A stretch of DNA of 64,000 nucleotides from Qipengyuania profundimaris (GTDB lineage: Bacteria; Pseudomonadota; Alphaproteobacteria; Sphingomonadales; Sphingomonadaceae), in NCBI RefSeq assembly GCF_030717945.1, contig NZ_JAVAIM010000002.1, positions 1-64,000 on the forward strand, read 5' to 3'. The notes beneath the pieces were generated by a model. It saw nothing but the letters and a program-made list of their open reading frames with translations. It did no database searches and had not been told where the DNA came from. A program made the translations under genes and the position numbers. This document shows positions 32,810-40,932 of this stretch, piece after piece; the stretch's first letter is position 1, and each line of letters opens with the position of its first letter.

Positions 32810-34076
32810 CCGCGGCATCCAGGCCGTAGGCCGTGTGCAGCACGCGCACGGCCAACTCGGTCTCGTCCTCGTCGATCATCACGCTGACCTTGATCTCGCT
32901 GGTGGTGATCGCCTGAATGTTGATCCCGCGATCGGCGAGCGATTTGAACATGGTTGCGGCGACGCCCGCGTGGCTTTTCATGCCCACGCCGACGACGCTG
33001 ATCTTGGCGATCTTGCTGTCGGTGATCAGGCGGTTGAAGCCGATGTCGTCGCGCTTGTCTTCTAGCAAGGCCTGCGCCCGGGCGAGGTCGGCCTGGGGCA
33101 CGGTGAAGGTCACGTCGGTCTCCCCCTTGTCGCGCCCGACGTTCTGGATGATCATGTCCACATTGATGCTGGCCTGCGCGAGCGGTTCGAAGATGTGGGC
33201 CACCGCGCCGGGCTTGTCCGGCACGCGGGTGAGGATCACCTTTGCCTCGTTCTTGTCATGCGCGATGCCGGTCACGTGCTGGCGTTCCATATCGCCCTTC
33301 TCCACCAGTTCGTTCATTTCTTCCTCCGACACGATCATCGTGCCGGGGTGTTCGTCGGCCGGGATGGCATCCTCTCCGACGAAGCTGGAGAGGACCTGCA
33401 CGCGCACGCCCTCCTTCATGGCGAGACCCACTGAACGCGTCTGGAGTACCTTGGCCCCCACACTCGCGAGCTCGAGCATTTCCTCGTAAGTCACCGCCTT
33501 CTGCTTCCTCGCCTTGGCAACGATGCGCGGGTCGGTGGTGTAGACGCCGTCGACGTCGGTGTAGATGTCGCAGCGGTCGGCATCGATCGCCGCCGCCACT
33601 GCGACAGCCGAGGTGTCGGAGCCCCCGCGGCCGAGCGTGGTGATGCGGCCATCGTCCGACAGGCCCTGAAAGCCCGGGATGACAGCGATCTCGCCTGTCT
33701 GCATGCTGGTGATCAGGGCCTCGGCATCGATGTCATCGATACGCGCCTTGGCATGCGCCTCGATCGTATGGACGGGCAGCTGCCAGCCGAGCCAACTGCG
33801 CGCCTTGCAGCCTAGCGATTGGAGCGTGAGCGCGAGCAGCCCGCTGGTGACCTGTTCACCGCTGGCGACCACCACGTCGTATTCGGCCGGATCGTAAAGC
33901 GCATTGGCCTCGCGGCAGAAGTTTACCAGCCGGTCGGTTTCGCCCGCCATCGCGCTGACGACCACCGCGACTTCGTGCCCGCGTGCCTGCTGCTTGCGCA
34001 CGATATTGGCGACGCGGCGAATGCGCTCGGTCCCCGCCATGGAGGTGCCGCCGAATTTCATCACGATACGGGCCAA
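32796..34076 (-). CDS. lysC: Aspartate kinase
   Basis: The protein has 426 residues. It begins MARIVMKFGGTSMAG (TTG start at 34076, GGAGACG upstream), the amino-acid-kinase nucleotide loop. The kinase domain continues with GRGGSDTSAVAVAAAIDADRCDIYTDVDGVYTTDPR. Two ACT regulatory domains follow (VILTRVPDKPGAVAHIFEPLAQASINVDMII and KISVVGVGMKSHAGVAATMFKSLADRGINIQAITTSEIKVSVMI). It phosphorylates aspartate, the first step to lysine, threonine and methionine. The ACT pair implies feedback control. It leads the minus-strand run with purT. Confidence 0.95.
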   Translation of the reverse strand: MARIVMKFGGTSMAGTERIRRVANIVRKQQARGHEVAVVVSAMAGETDRLVNFCREANALYDPAEYDVVVASGEQVTSGLLALTLQSLGCKARSWLGWQLPVHTIEAHAKARIDDIDAEALITSMQTGEIAVIPGFQGLSDDGRITTLGRGGSDTSAVAVAAAIDADRCDIYTDVDGVYTTDPRIVAKARKQKAVTYEEMLELASVGAKVLQTRSVGLAMKEGVRVQVLSSFVGEDAIPADEHPGTMIVSEEEMNELVEKGDMERQHVTGIAHDKNEAKVILTRVPDKPGAVAHIFEPLAQASINVDMIIQNVGRDKGETDVTFTVPQADLARAQALLEDKRDDIGFNRLITDSKIAKISVVGVGMKSHAGVAATMFKSLADRGINIQAITTSEIKVSVMIDEDETELAVRVLHTAYGLDAADEAA

Positions 34077-34129
34077 GCGGGTGCGTCTCCGTGCTGGAAT
34101 GCGTGGGCTAAGGCTGCTAGCCAGAGCGC

Positions 34130-34900
34130 ATGAGCGATGCAACCACGCAAGCGCGTAGCAAAACTTCGGCAGGCACAATGTCGGGCAAGACGATCCGCCC
34201 CGACGAAGCGGCGCACTTCGGCAGGCTGGCGAAGGACTGGTGGGACCCGAAAGGCTCCTCGGCCATGCTGCATCGGCTCAATCCGGTCCGGCTGAAATTC
34301 CTGCGCGACGCGATCGACCTGCATTGGGCGAACGACATCGAGGCGCGCAAGCCGCTGGCGGGCAAAAGTGCGCTCGATGTCGGTTGCGGCGCCGGGCTGC
34401 TGTGCGAACCGCTGGCGCGGCTAGGCGCGGATGTCACGGGGGTGGACGCCGCACCCGAAAATGTCACGGCGGCAGCGATCCACGCCGAGAGCGCCGGGCT
34501 AGACATCCGCTATATGGCGGGGGAGATCGGCACGATCGACATCGGGGCTTTCGACCTGGTCACTGCGATGGAAGTGATCGAACATGTCGCCGACAAGCGC
34601 GCCTTTATCGCCGCCCTCGCCGCGCGCCTCGCACCCGGAGGGTTGCTGGCGCTGTCCACTCCGAACCGGACGCCGCAATCGCGGCTGCTGATGGTCGGCG
34701 CGGCCGAGACCTTCGGCCTGATCCCCCGCGGCACGCATCATTGGGACGATTTTGTCACCCCGGAGGAACTTGGCGAGCTGCTGGACGAAGCCGGTCTCGA
34801 CATGGGCGAGCCTACGGGGATCGCGTTCTCGCCCAGCAAAGGCCTGCACCTGTCGGACGATCTCTCGCTCAATTACCTCGTAACTGCGCGAGCGCGCTGA
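34130..34900 (+). CDS. ubiG: Ubiquinone biosynthesis O-methyltransferase
   Basis: The protein has 256 residues, a class I SAM methyltransferase. UbiG signatures are visible: FGRLAKDWWDPKGSSAMLHRLNPVRL, motif I ALDVGCGAGLLCEPLARLGADVTGVDAAPENV, AMEVIEHVADKRAF and the late GTHHWDDFVTPEEL. It catalyses both O-methylations in ubiquinone synthesis. It is divergent from lysC (54 bp) and its 3' end overlaps the convergent GDPD gene by 32 bp. Confidence 0.95.
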   Translation: MSDATTQARSKTSAGTMSGKTIRPDEAAHFGRLAKDWWDPKGSSAMLHRLNPVRLKFLRDAIDLHWANDIEARKPLAGKSALDVGCGAGLLCEPLARLGADVTGVDAAPENVTAAAIHAESAGLDIRYMAGEIGTIDIGAFDLVTAMEVIEHVADKRAFIAALAARLAPGGLLALSTPNRTPQSRLLMVGAAETFGLIPRGTHHWDDFVTPEELGELLDEAGLDMGEPTGIAFSPSKGLHLSDDLSLNYLVTARAR

Positions 34901-35936
34901 CGACCATGCCAGGATCGTCGGTGAACACGCCGTCGACGCCCTGCACCTTGAGCAGGTTGACCATGCCGGGCACATTGCCTGTCGCACCCGGGGCATCGCC
35001 GCGCTGCAGGACGGGCGGCAGGTAGGCATTCTCCTTGCGCAGCGTCCACACATGAACCTGCAGCCCGGCCTGCTGCGCCTCGCCGACCAGTCCGGACGGA
35101 ATACCCTCCGGCCCGAAGATCAACTGCAAATCCGCTCCGATCGCGTCGGCATAGCTGGCGATGTCGGCCAGACCGGTGGGGCTCAGCATCTCGTCATAAC
35201 TCGTCGCCGGAATGTCGGCCGGCCCGCCCTCGGCCTTCACCAGCTGGACGAGCGGCACCTCGATCATGCTGTCGAGGCGGCGCAGGGGGCCGACTTCGAA
35301 GCTCTGTACGAAGACAAGGTCCTCCGCATCGTCGAGATCGAGCGTGCGTAGCTGCGTGACCAGCAGATCGACCATGTCTATCCCTGCCTCCTGCAACAGG
35401 AAGGTCGGATGCTTGAGTTCGGGATAAAGGCCGATGCGCCTTCCGCTCTCCGCTTCCTTGGCGCGCACCAGTTGCACGATTTCGGCAAGGGTCGGGATCG
35501 TATAGAGGCCATCGTAGCGGGCATTGGCCGGTCGGATCGCAGGGATGCGCTCTTTCGCGCGCAGGGTGCGCAGTTCGGCTAGGGTGAAGTCCTCCGCGAA
35601 CCAGCCGGTCACTAGCCGCCCGTCGATCGTCTTGGACCGCTGGCGATCCTCGAACTCTTCGCGTGCGGCCACGTCGGTCGTCTCCGACAATTCGTTTTCG
35701 TGCCGCGCAACCAGCACCAGGTCCTTCGTCGCCACGAGGTCCGGCTCGATATAGTCGGCGCCCTGATCGATCGCGCGTTCATAGGCCGCCAGCGTATGCT
35801 CGGGCCGCTCGCCGCTCGCGCCGCGATGGGCGATGACCAGCATGTCGCCGTCCTGCGCCGAACTTATGGTTGCCGCGCCAGCAAGGATGAACGTTAAAAG
35901 GGACTTAACGAGCGTCCCTGCAATCTGCCGCATCAT
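34869..35936 (-). CDS. Glycerophosphodiester phosphodiesterase, exported
   Basis: The protein has 355 residues with a signal peptide (MMRQIAGTLVKSLLTFILAGAATISSAQ). GDPD motifs are VIAHRGASGERPEHTLAAYERAIDQGADYIEPDLVATKDLVLVARHE, with the two catalytic His (in HRGA and RHE) and metal-binding Glu/Asp, and late HVWTLRKEN. It would hydrolyse glycerophosphodiesters to glycerol-3-phosphate in the periplasm. I chose the ATG at 35936 (AGGAGG upstream). Its start codon overlaps that of the divergent small gene at 35935. Confidence 0.93.
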   Translation of the reverse strand: MMRQIAGTLVKSLLTFILAGAATISSAQDGDMLVIAHRGASGERPEHTLAAYERAIDQGADYIEPDLVATKDLVLVARHENELSETTDVAAREEFEDRQRSKTIDGRLVTGWFAEDFTLAELRTLRAKERIPAIRPANARYDGLYTIPTLAEIVQLVRAKEAESGRRIGLYPELKHPTFLLQEAGIDMVDLLVTQLRTLDLDDAEDLVFVQSFEVGPLRRLDSMIEVPLVQLVKAEGGPADIPATSYDEMLSPTGLADIASYADAIGADLQLIFGPEGIPSGLVGEAQQAGLQVHVWTLRKENAYLPPVLQRGDAPGATGNVPGMVNLLKVQGVDGVFTDDPGMVVSALAQLRGN

Positions 35937-36102
35937 GATCAAGAAACTCCTCCTTGCGACGATCGTCGTCCTTGGCCTGGTGTACGGATCGGGTGAAGAC
36001 CTGTCTTCGGTGAAACGCATGGTGACCAGCGCCTCGAACGAGAATGCGCGCGGGTTCACGGGCAATTCGCACGACGGCTGGGGCGCCGATAGCGGTTACT
36101 GA
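35935..36102 (+). CDS. Small exported peptide, hypothetical
   Basis: The frame encodes 55 residues, with a signal-peptide-like start (MIKKLLLATIVVLGLVYG) and a short polar tail ending GNSHDGWGADSGY. No ribosome-binding site is evident, and the ATG shares bases with the divergent GDPD start codon. It may be real, since codon bias and signal peptide fit, but evidence is thin. Its end overlaps the convergent ArsC-like gene by 7 bp. Confidence 0.4.
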   Translation: MIKKLLLATIVVLGLVYGSGEDLSSVKRMVTSASNENARGFTGNSHDGWGADSGY

Positions 36103-36440
36103 AGCGCCGCCGCCCACTCGCTTTCCGAAAACCCGACCAGCAGGCCACCGGGGTGTTCGACCACCGGCCGCTTGATTATGCTCGGGTTCGCTTGCAACAA
36201 TGTGACAGCCTTGGCCCCATCCACATCGGCTTTCTCCGCTTCCGACAGTTTGCGCCAGGTCGTGCCGCGCCGGTTCAATATGGAGTCGACGCCCTTCGCC
36301 TCGATCCATGCAGCCAGCTTCTCGGGAGCGGCACCTTCCTTCTTGTAGTCGTGGAACGTGTAGTCGAACCCTTGCGCATCGAGCCATTTGCGCGCCTTCT
36401 TGACCGTGTCGCAATTGGGAATGCCGTAGAGGTGGATCAT
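36096..36440 (-). CDS. ArsC/Spx-family reductase-like protein (YffB type)
   Basis: The protein has 114 residues with the thioredoxin-like fold of the ArsC family: MIHLYGIPNCDTVKKARKWL keeps a single N-terminal Cys (C10), followed by LNRRGTTWRKL and IKRPVVEHPGGLLVGFSE. The GxxNCDTVKKA pattern is typical of YffB/Spx-like proteins rather than arsenate-resistance ArsC, so a glutathione-linked reductase or regulator is likelier than arsenic detoxification. It lies 16 bp downstream of ruvC in the same direction. Confidence 0.88.
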   Translation of the reverse strand: MIHLYGIPNCDTVKKARKWLDAQGFDYTFHDYKKEGAAPEKLAAWIEAKGVDSILNRRGTTWRKLSEAEKADVDGAKAVTLLQANPSIIKRPVVEHPGGLLVGFSESEWAAALQ

Positions 36441-36456
36441 GGTGTTGCGTGCTCCA

Positions 36457-36930
36457 TCAGAAACGTTGAACGAGATGCGCATCCGCGATCGCCACGGCCA
36501 AAGCATCGGCTGCGTCCGCGCCTGCGATCTGCGCGCCCGGCAGCAAGACCTTCAGCATCGCTTGAACCTGCGTCTTGTCAGCCCCGCCCGTGCCGACGAC
36601 TGCCTTCTTCACCAGCCGCGCCGCGTGTTCGTTCACGGTCAGGCCAGCCACGCCACACGCCGCCAGCACCGCGCCGCGCGCCTGCGCCAGCTTCAGCGTC
36701 GATTGCGGGTTCTTGTTGACGAAAATCTCCTCCGCCGCCGCCCGGTCTGGGCGATGTGCGACAATGACTTCGGCCAGCGCGGCCTGCAACGCCGCCAGTC
36801 GCTCGGCGATTGGAGCTTTGGCGTCGGTTGGCACCTGACCATTCGCGAGATGGGCGATGCGGGAACCCTCCGCGCGGATCACGCCCCAGCCAGTGCAGCT
36901 GAGCGAAGGGTCGAGACCGAGAATAATCAT
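36457..36930 (-). CDS. ruvC: Holliday junction endonuclease
   Basis: The protein has 157 residues. RuvC catalytic acidic residues lie in MIILGLDPSLSCTGWGVI (Asp7), AAEEIFVNKNPQSTLKLAQARGA (Glu), and DAADALAVAIADAHL near the C-terminus (Asp pair). As a dimer it resolves Holliday junctions with RuvAB. ruvAB are not in the window. It follows yebC as in many bacteria, but here a long palindrome and a micro-ORF separate them. Confidence 0.95.
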   Translation of the reverse strand: MIILGLDPSLSCTGWGVIRAEGSRIAHLANGQVPTDAKAPIAERLAALQAALAEVIVAHRPDRAAAEEIFVNKNPQSTLKLAQARGAVLAACGVAGLTVNEHAARLVKKAVVGTGGADKTQVQAMLKVLLPGAQIAGADAADALAVAIADAHLVQRF

Positions 36931-36943
36931 GCGCCGCACTCGC

Positions 36944-37033
36944 TCACGACAGCCCGATCAGCCAGCCGAGCCGCCACGCGATCGCCAGCAGGAAGCAGGC
37001 TCCCAAAACTCCGGCGATGGCCCAGTCGCGCAT
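36944..37033 (-). CDS. 29-residue single-helix membrane peptide upstream of ruvC
   Basis: MRDWAIAGVLGACFLLAIAW and nine further residues make one hydrophobic helix. The ATG at 37033 has a good site (GGAGAC, 4-bp spacing), and its stop lies 13 bp before the ruvC start, so it could be co-translated with ruvC. No homologue is known to me. Confidence 0.45.
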   Translation of the reverse strand: MRDWAIAGVLGACFLLAIAWRLGWLIGLS

Positions 37034-37053
37034 GGTTGTCTCCGGGACAGGTT

Positions 37054-37211
37054 TTTGTTGGGTGCGGTCGGGACATCCGTCCCAACCTTGCTGTTCCGTC
37101 CCGCGCCCCCACCCGGCCACCCAATTAGTATAGTACCGTGGGTGGTCGGGTGGGGGCGCGGGACGGAACAGCCGCAAGCCTTAGACGGATGTCGAAGGCG
37201 CACCCAGCAAA
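37054..37211. repeat. Long imperfect palindrome between yebC and ruvC
   Basis: The inner arms (37091-37123 and 37139-37171) are 33 bp long with a single mismatch and a 15-bp loop. The similarity continues outward through GACGGATGTC and CGCACCC to about 37054 and 37211, giving arms of about 70 bp. No T-run follows on either strand, so it is not a standard terminator; it looks like a palindromic repeat element (REP/MITE-like) that can fold in RNA. Confidence 0.85.
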
Positions 37212-37215
37212 CTTC

Positions 37216-37962
37216 TTACCCCTCCAGCTTGTCCATCACCTCGTCGGAGATGTCGTAATTGCCCCAGACGGTCTGCACGTCGTCGTCATCGTCGAGCGTG
37301 TCGATCAGCTTGAGAAGCGTCGCGGCGTTCTTCTCGTCCATGTCGACGGTGAGGTTGGGCTTCCACGCCAGCTTGACGGTCTCCGCCTCGCCCAGCGCCT
37401 TTTCGAGGTCGCTGGACACCTGATGCAGATCTTCCGCCGCGGTCCAGATCTCATGGCCGTCGTCGGTCGAGGCGATATCCTCGGCGCCGGCTTCCATCGC
37501 GGCTTCCAGCACCGTATCCTCGCTGCCCGCGTCCGCGGGATAGATGATCAGGCCGAGCCGCTCGAACCCGTGCGCCACGCTGCCTTCCGTGCCGAGATTG
37601 CCGCCGTTCTTGCTGAAGGCGGTGCGGATGCTGGTGGCCGTGCGGTTGCGGTTGTCGGTCAGCGCTTCGACGATGATCGCGCTGCCGCCGGGGCCGTAGC
37701 CTTCGTAGCGCACTTCCTCGTAATTCTCGCCATCCTGCGCGCTCGCCTTGTCGATCGCGCGCTGGATGTTGTCCTTGGGCATGGATTGCGATTTCGCCGC
37801 ATTGACCGCCAGCCGGAGGCGCGGGTTCATGTCCGGATCGGGCATGCCCATCTTGGCCGCCACGGTGATTTCACGGGACAGTTTGGAGAACATCGCACTG
37901 CGCTTCTTGTCCTGCGCGCCCTTGCGATGCATGATGTTCTTGAATTTGGAATGGCCTGCCAT
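37216..37962 (-). CDS. yebC: YebC/PmpR-family regulator (TACO1-like)
   Basis: The protein has 248 residues with the highly conserved start [28 protein letters not shown] and the mid-section [24 protein letters not shown]. Family members act as DNA-binding regulators or help ribosomes through proline-rich stretches. It lies upstream of ruvC, a common pairing. Its stop is 5 bp from the palindromic repeat. Confidence 0.96.
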   Translation of the reverse strand: MAGHSKFKNIMHRKGAQDKKRSAMFSKLSREITVAAKMGMPDPDMNPRLRLAVNAAKSQSMPKDNIQRAIDKASAQDGENYEEVRYEGYGPGGSAIIVEALTDNRNRTATSIRTAFSKNGGNLGTEGSVAHGFERLGLIIYPADAGSEDTVLEAAMEAGAEDIASTDDGHEIWTAAEDLHQVSSDLEKALGEAETVKLAWKPNLTVDMDEKNAATLLKLIDTLDDDDDVQTVWGNYDISDEVMDKLEG

Positions 37963-38028
37963 GGTGTCGCTTTTTGCAATGCTGTGGTGGGAACCACCTC
38001 GGTGGAATCAGGGGGCAGCCTTAGCCGC

Positions 38029-38805
38029 ATGGACGCAGTGACCACAAGTGCAAGCGGCGCGATCGCGCCCGCCGGTTCCATCATGGGCGAATGGCGCCAG
38101 TTCGGTCGCTTTCTCAAGCGACCGACGCTACCCCCGCGCGCGCCGATGCCGCGGATGGCCAGCCTCTTGGCGACATTGCGGCTGCTGCTGCTCGATTTCG
38201 CGATCATGCTGGCGCTGCTGGCGATTGCCGGGATCGTGATGGCTGCGGGGACGGAGCTACCAGAGACGGCCATCGCCGGGATGGAGATGACTGGCGGCCT
38301 CGTGTTTGCTGCAGTCGTAGTCGCGCCCCTTACAGAAGAGATTGCGTTCCGCGGCTGGCTATCCGGACGGCCGGGACATGTTCTCGCGATCGTTCTTGCA
38401 ATACCGGCCGCTCTGGTCGCGGTGACTGTCACGTCGGCATTTGCGGGAGGAGGAGGTTTAGGAGAAATCTGGCTCGGGGCCTTGATCGGAGTATCGGTCG
38501 CCGTCGTAGTCGCGCTGATAACGATCTACGCCTTGCGCAAGCGCGACGCGATGGGCTGGTTCCAGCGGCTCTTCCCGCTGTTCTTTTGGCTCAGCACGCT
38601 CGCCTTTTCGCTGATCCACATCTTCAATTTCCCGGCAGACCAAATGGTCATGGCGCTGCCCCTCGTCCTGCCCCAATTCGCGACCGGCGCGATCTTGGGC
38701 TACATCCGCGTGAATTACGGGCTGTGGGCGAGCATCCTGCTGCACACGCTCCACAACGGCACCTTCATCGGCCTCGTGCTGCTTGCAGGGCAGGCTGCGG
38801 GCTAG
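38029..38805 (+). CDS. CPBP-family intramembrane metalloprotease
   Basis: The protein has 258 residues with about eight membrane segments. The family's motifs are present: EExxxR in LTEEIAFRGWLSG (about residues 105-110), FxxxH in FSLIHIFN and HxxxN-like HTLHNGTF near the C-terminus. Bacterial members serve in processing or in self-immunity to peptide bacteriocins, though this one lies 8 kb from the peptide locus and no link is shown. The start is uncertain (ATG 38029 or 38083; neither has a strong site). Confidence 0.85.
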   Translation: MDAVTTSASGAIAPAGSIMGEWRQFGRFLKRPTLPPRAPMPRMASLLATLRLLLLDFAIMLALLAIAGIVMAAGTELPETAIAGMEMTGGLVFAAVVVAPLTEEIAFRGWLSGRPGHVLAIVLAIPAALVAVTVTSAFAGGGGLGEIWLGALIGVSVAVVVALITIYALRKRDAMGWFQRLFPLFFWLSTLAFSLIHIFNFPADQMVMALPLVLPQFATGAILGYIRVNYGLWASILLHTLHNGTFIGLVLLAGQAAG

Positions 38806-38806
38806 C

Positions 38807-39154
38807 TCAGACCTTCACCGCCGTGCCGCTGGCACTGACCATCAGCATGGAGCCGGTGTCGCCGATCACCTCGTAATCGAGGTCGATGCCGACCACGCCA
38901 TTGCCGCCCCGGCTGGCCGCTTCCGCCTGCAATTCCTGGATCGCCTGCTCGCGCGCATCGGCTAGGATGCGTTCGTAGCTGCCCGAGCGCCCGCCGACGA
39001 TGTCGCGGATATTGGCGAACAGGTCGCGAAAGAGGTTGGCCCCGACGATCACTTCGCCGGTGACGATGCCGAGATACTCCCGGATCGGCTGGCCTTCGAT
39101 CGTCGGCGTAGTCGTCACGGTCACGCCGCGCGCGTCGTTCCAGTGTGGGGGCAT
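38807..39154 (-). CDS. YbjQ-family (DUF74) putative heavy-metal-binding protein
   Basis: The protein has 115 residues: [52 protein letters not shown] ... [16 protein letters not shown] is the standard YbjQ pattern, which forms pentamers. The 'heavy-metal-binding' label comes from the family name and is not proved. It is convergent with the CPBP gene. Confidence 0.93.
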   Translation of the reverse strand: MPPHWNDARGVTVTTTPTIEGQPIREYLGIVTGEVIVGANLFRDLFANIRDIVGGRSGSYERILADAREQAIQELQAEAASRGGNGVVGIDLDYEVIGDTGSMLMVSASGTAVKV

Positions 39155-39413
39155 GTCTCTCTCCTAGTGCGTGTATTGTTTACCTAACTCACCTTCAGGA
39201 GAAATCAAGATAAACAGCGAATCGTCTGTGGTCGGTGCACGATGGCGATGCGAACGGAGAGAGTGAATAAGGCTGTGAAACAAGATCCCGCCAGAACGAT
39301 GAACGTCCGACTCTTTCGACCGAAATAGCGTGAATCTAAATCTTGCGTTTACGATATTCTTCTTACTCTCCTTAACCATGCTCGTCACCGAATTACTATG
39401 AGCTTGGCGGTAT

Positions 39414-39436
39414 CCCCTAGGTAATAAACAGGGGAA
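39414..39436 (+). promoter_or_regulatory. Hairpin covering the tadG ribosome-binding site
   Basis: CCCCT (39414-39418) can pair with AGGGG (39430-39434), which is the Shine-Dalgarno sequence of the TadG gene starting at 39442. The stem is short (5 bp, 11-nt loop), so any effect on translation would be modest and perhaps temperature-dependent. Confidence 0.35.
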
Positions 39437-39441
39437 TTTTT

Positions 39442-40932
39442 ATGTGCCGTCAGTTCCTGCGAAGGCTCGTCAATGATGAAGGGGGCAATGTGTTGCCGCT
39501 TTTCGCCATGGGCATTTTCCCTTTGATCGGTCTCGTCGGCGGCGCGATGGACATCAGTATCGCTTACATGGCGCGCTCCAAACTGCAAAAGGCCTGCGAC
39601 GCCGGGGTTCTCGCTGGTCGACAGTCTATGTCCGGCATCCAGTTCGGTTCTTCCGAAAAGGGTCAGGCCAAGGAGTTCTTCGATTTCAACTATCCTGCGG
39701 GACTCTACAACGCCAAGAAGCTGAAATTCGACGTTGTGCAGAACAGCTCTGCGGTGTCCGAGCTAAAGGGAACGGCCTCGGCCGATATCCCCACCTCGCT
39801 GATGCGAGTGTTCGGCTTCTCCGAAATCTCGGTTGCGGTCACCTGCAACGCCAAAAAGGACCTTGGCCATAACGATATCGTGATGGTGCTCGATGTAACC
39901 GGATCGATGAACGACGCGCCTTCTACCGGGGGTGGCTCCAAGATTTCCAAGCTCAGGACGGGCGCCTCGGGCCTGTTTCGCGCACTCGACACCAACGATG
40001 GCTCGACCACGCGCTATGGCATCGTGCCATACTCGCACACGGTGAACGTCGGTCGTTCGCTGCAAAACCGCGATATCTTGGTCGAACAGCAATATGTCGA
40101 CGGCTATTTCTACCAGTCTCGCGGACGAACCTATTTCGCGAACAACGGCCTGAAGACCGTCCACATTAATCAGTCGAGCTGGAACATTGGTAATGGCGGC
40201 GGCAACTCTGGGGGCAACCGACAAGGCTTCCGCACCAGCGGAAACGCGTGCATCGAGGAGCGGGCGTCCGACGGTTACGATACGAACCCTATCGAATACT
40301 CCGACACTGTAACTTTGCAGGATGTCGACGGCACCCCCGCAAACGGCAATGATTCTGCCAAACAATTCGGTCGCTACGATCCGGGCGTGCAGAACGGTCA
40401 CACCCAAGACGGCTGTCCGTCCGAAGCTACGACCTTGCGGGAGTATGACAACGAAACGGCTTTCAACAATGCCGTGAGCGCGGCGACGGCCCGCGTGACC
40501 GGTGGTACCTATCACGATATCGGCATGCTGTGGGGCCTGCGGTTCGTGTCGCGAAACGGCTTCTTCGCGTCCGACAACCCCGAAAAACGTGGCCAGTATC
40601 CGGTAAACCAGCACATCGTTTTCATGACCGATGGCAAACTAGACACCGGCCCATCGCTCTACTCCGCCTACGGCGTCGACTGGCTGACGGACCGGATGCA
40701 GGGCAGCGGAACGCAGACTGAAAAGCACATCAAGCGTTTCGAGTCGATCTGCACGCTGGCTAAATCGATGAAGGTAACTGTGTGGGTCATCGCGCTCGAC
40801 GTCACCGACGTGAACAGCGTCAAGAAATGTGCCACCAGCGATTCCCATTTTCACACAAGCGATGGAAGCGATCTCGAAGAAGTCTTCGAGTCGATCGGGC
40901 GCGGTATCGGCAATCTGAGGCTCACGGAATGA
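39442..40932 (+). CDS. TadG-like pilus-assembly protein with von Willebrand A domain
   Basis: The protein has 496 residues. The N-terminal TadE/TadG-like segment (RLVNDEGGNVLPLFAMGIFPLIGLVGGAMDISIAYMARSKLQKACDAGVLAG) is one hydrophobic helix preceded by a charged leader. A VWA fold follows, with the metal site DVTGSM (about residue 154) and IVFMTDGKLDTG. It ends with the LEEVFESIGRGIGNLRLTE helix common to TadG proteins. Tad minor proteins assemble tight-adherence pili at the cell surface. It is the first of three coupled genes. Confidence 0.88.
   Translation: MCRQFLRRLVNDEGGNVLPLFAMGIFPLIGLVGGAMDISIAYMARSKLQKACDAGVLAGRQSMSGIQFGSSEKGQAKEFFDFNYPAGLYNAKKLKFDVVQNSSAVSELKGTASADIPTSLMRVFGFSEISVAVTCNAKKDLGHNDIVMVLDVTGSMNDAPSTGGGSKISKLRTGASGLFRALDTNDGSTTRYGIVPYSHTVNVGRSLQNRDILVEQQYVDGYFYQSRGRTYFANNGLKTVHINQSSWNIGNGGGNSGGNRQGFRTSGNACIEERASDGYDTNPIEYSDTVTLQDVDGTPANGNDSAKQFGRYDPGVQNGHTQDGCPSEATTLREYDNETAFNNAVSAATARVTGGTYHDIGMLWGLRFVSRNGFFASDNPEKRGQYPVNQHIVFMTDGKLDTGPSLYSAYGVDWLTDRMQGSGTQTEKHIKRFESICTLAKSMKVTVWVIALDVTDVNSVKKCATSDSHFHTSDGSDLEEVFESIGRGIGNLRLTE

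Noticed and set aside
37138-38028. An N-terminal extension of the CPBP protease reading back through yebC
   Set aside because: It overlaps yebC on the other strand and the palindrome, and the extension has no membrane or family features.
39164-39388. A minus-strand frame of 74 codons in the AT-rich gap before tadG
   Set aside because: It has atypical codon use, no ribosome-binding site and no similarity to any family. The gap probably holds the tadG promoter.
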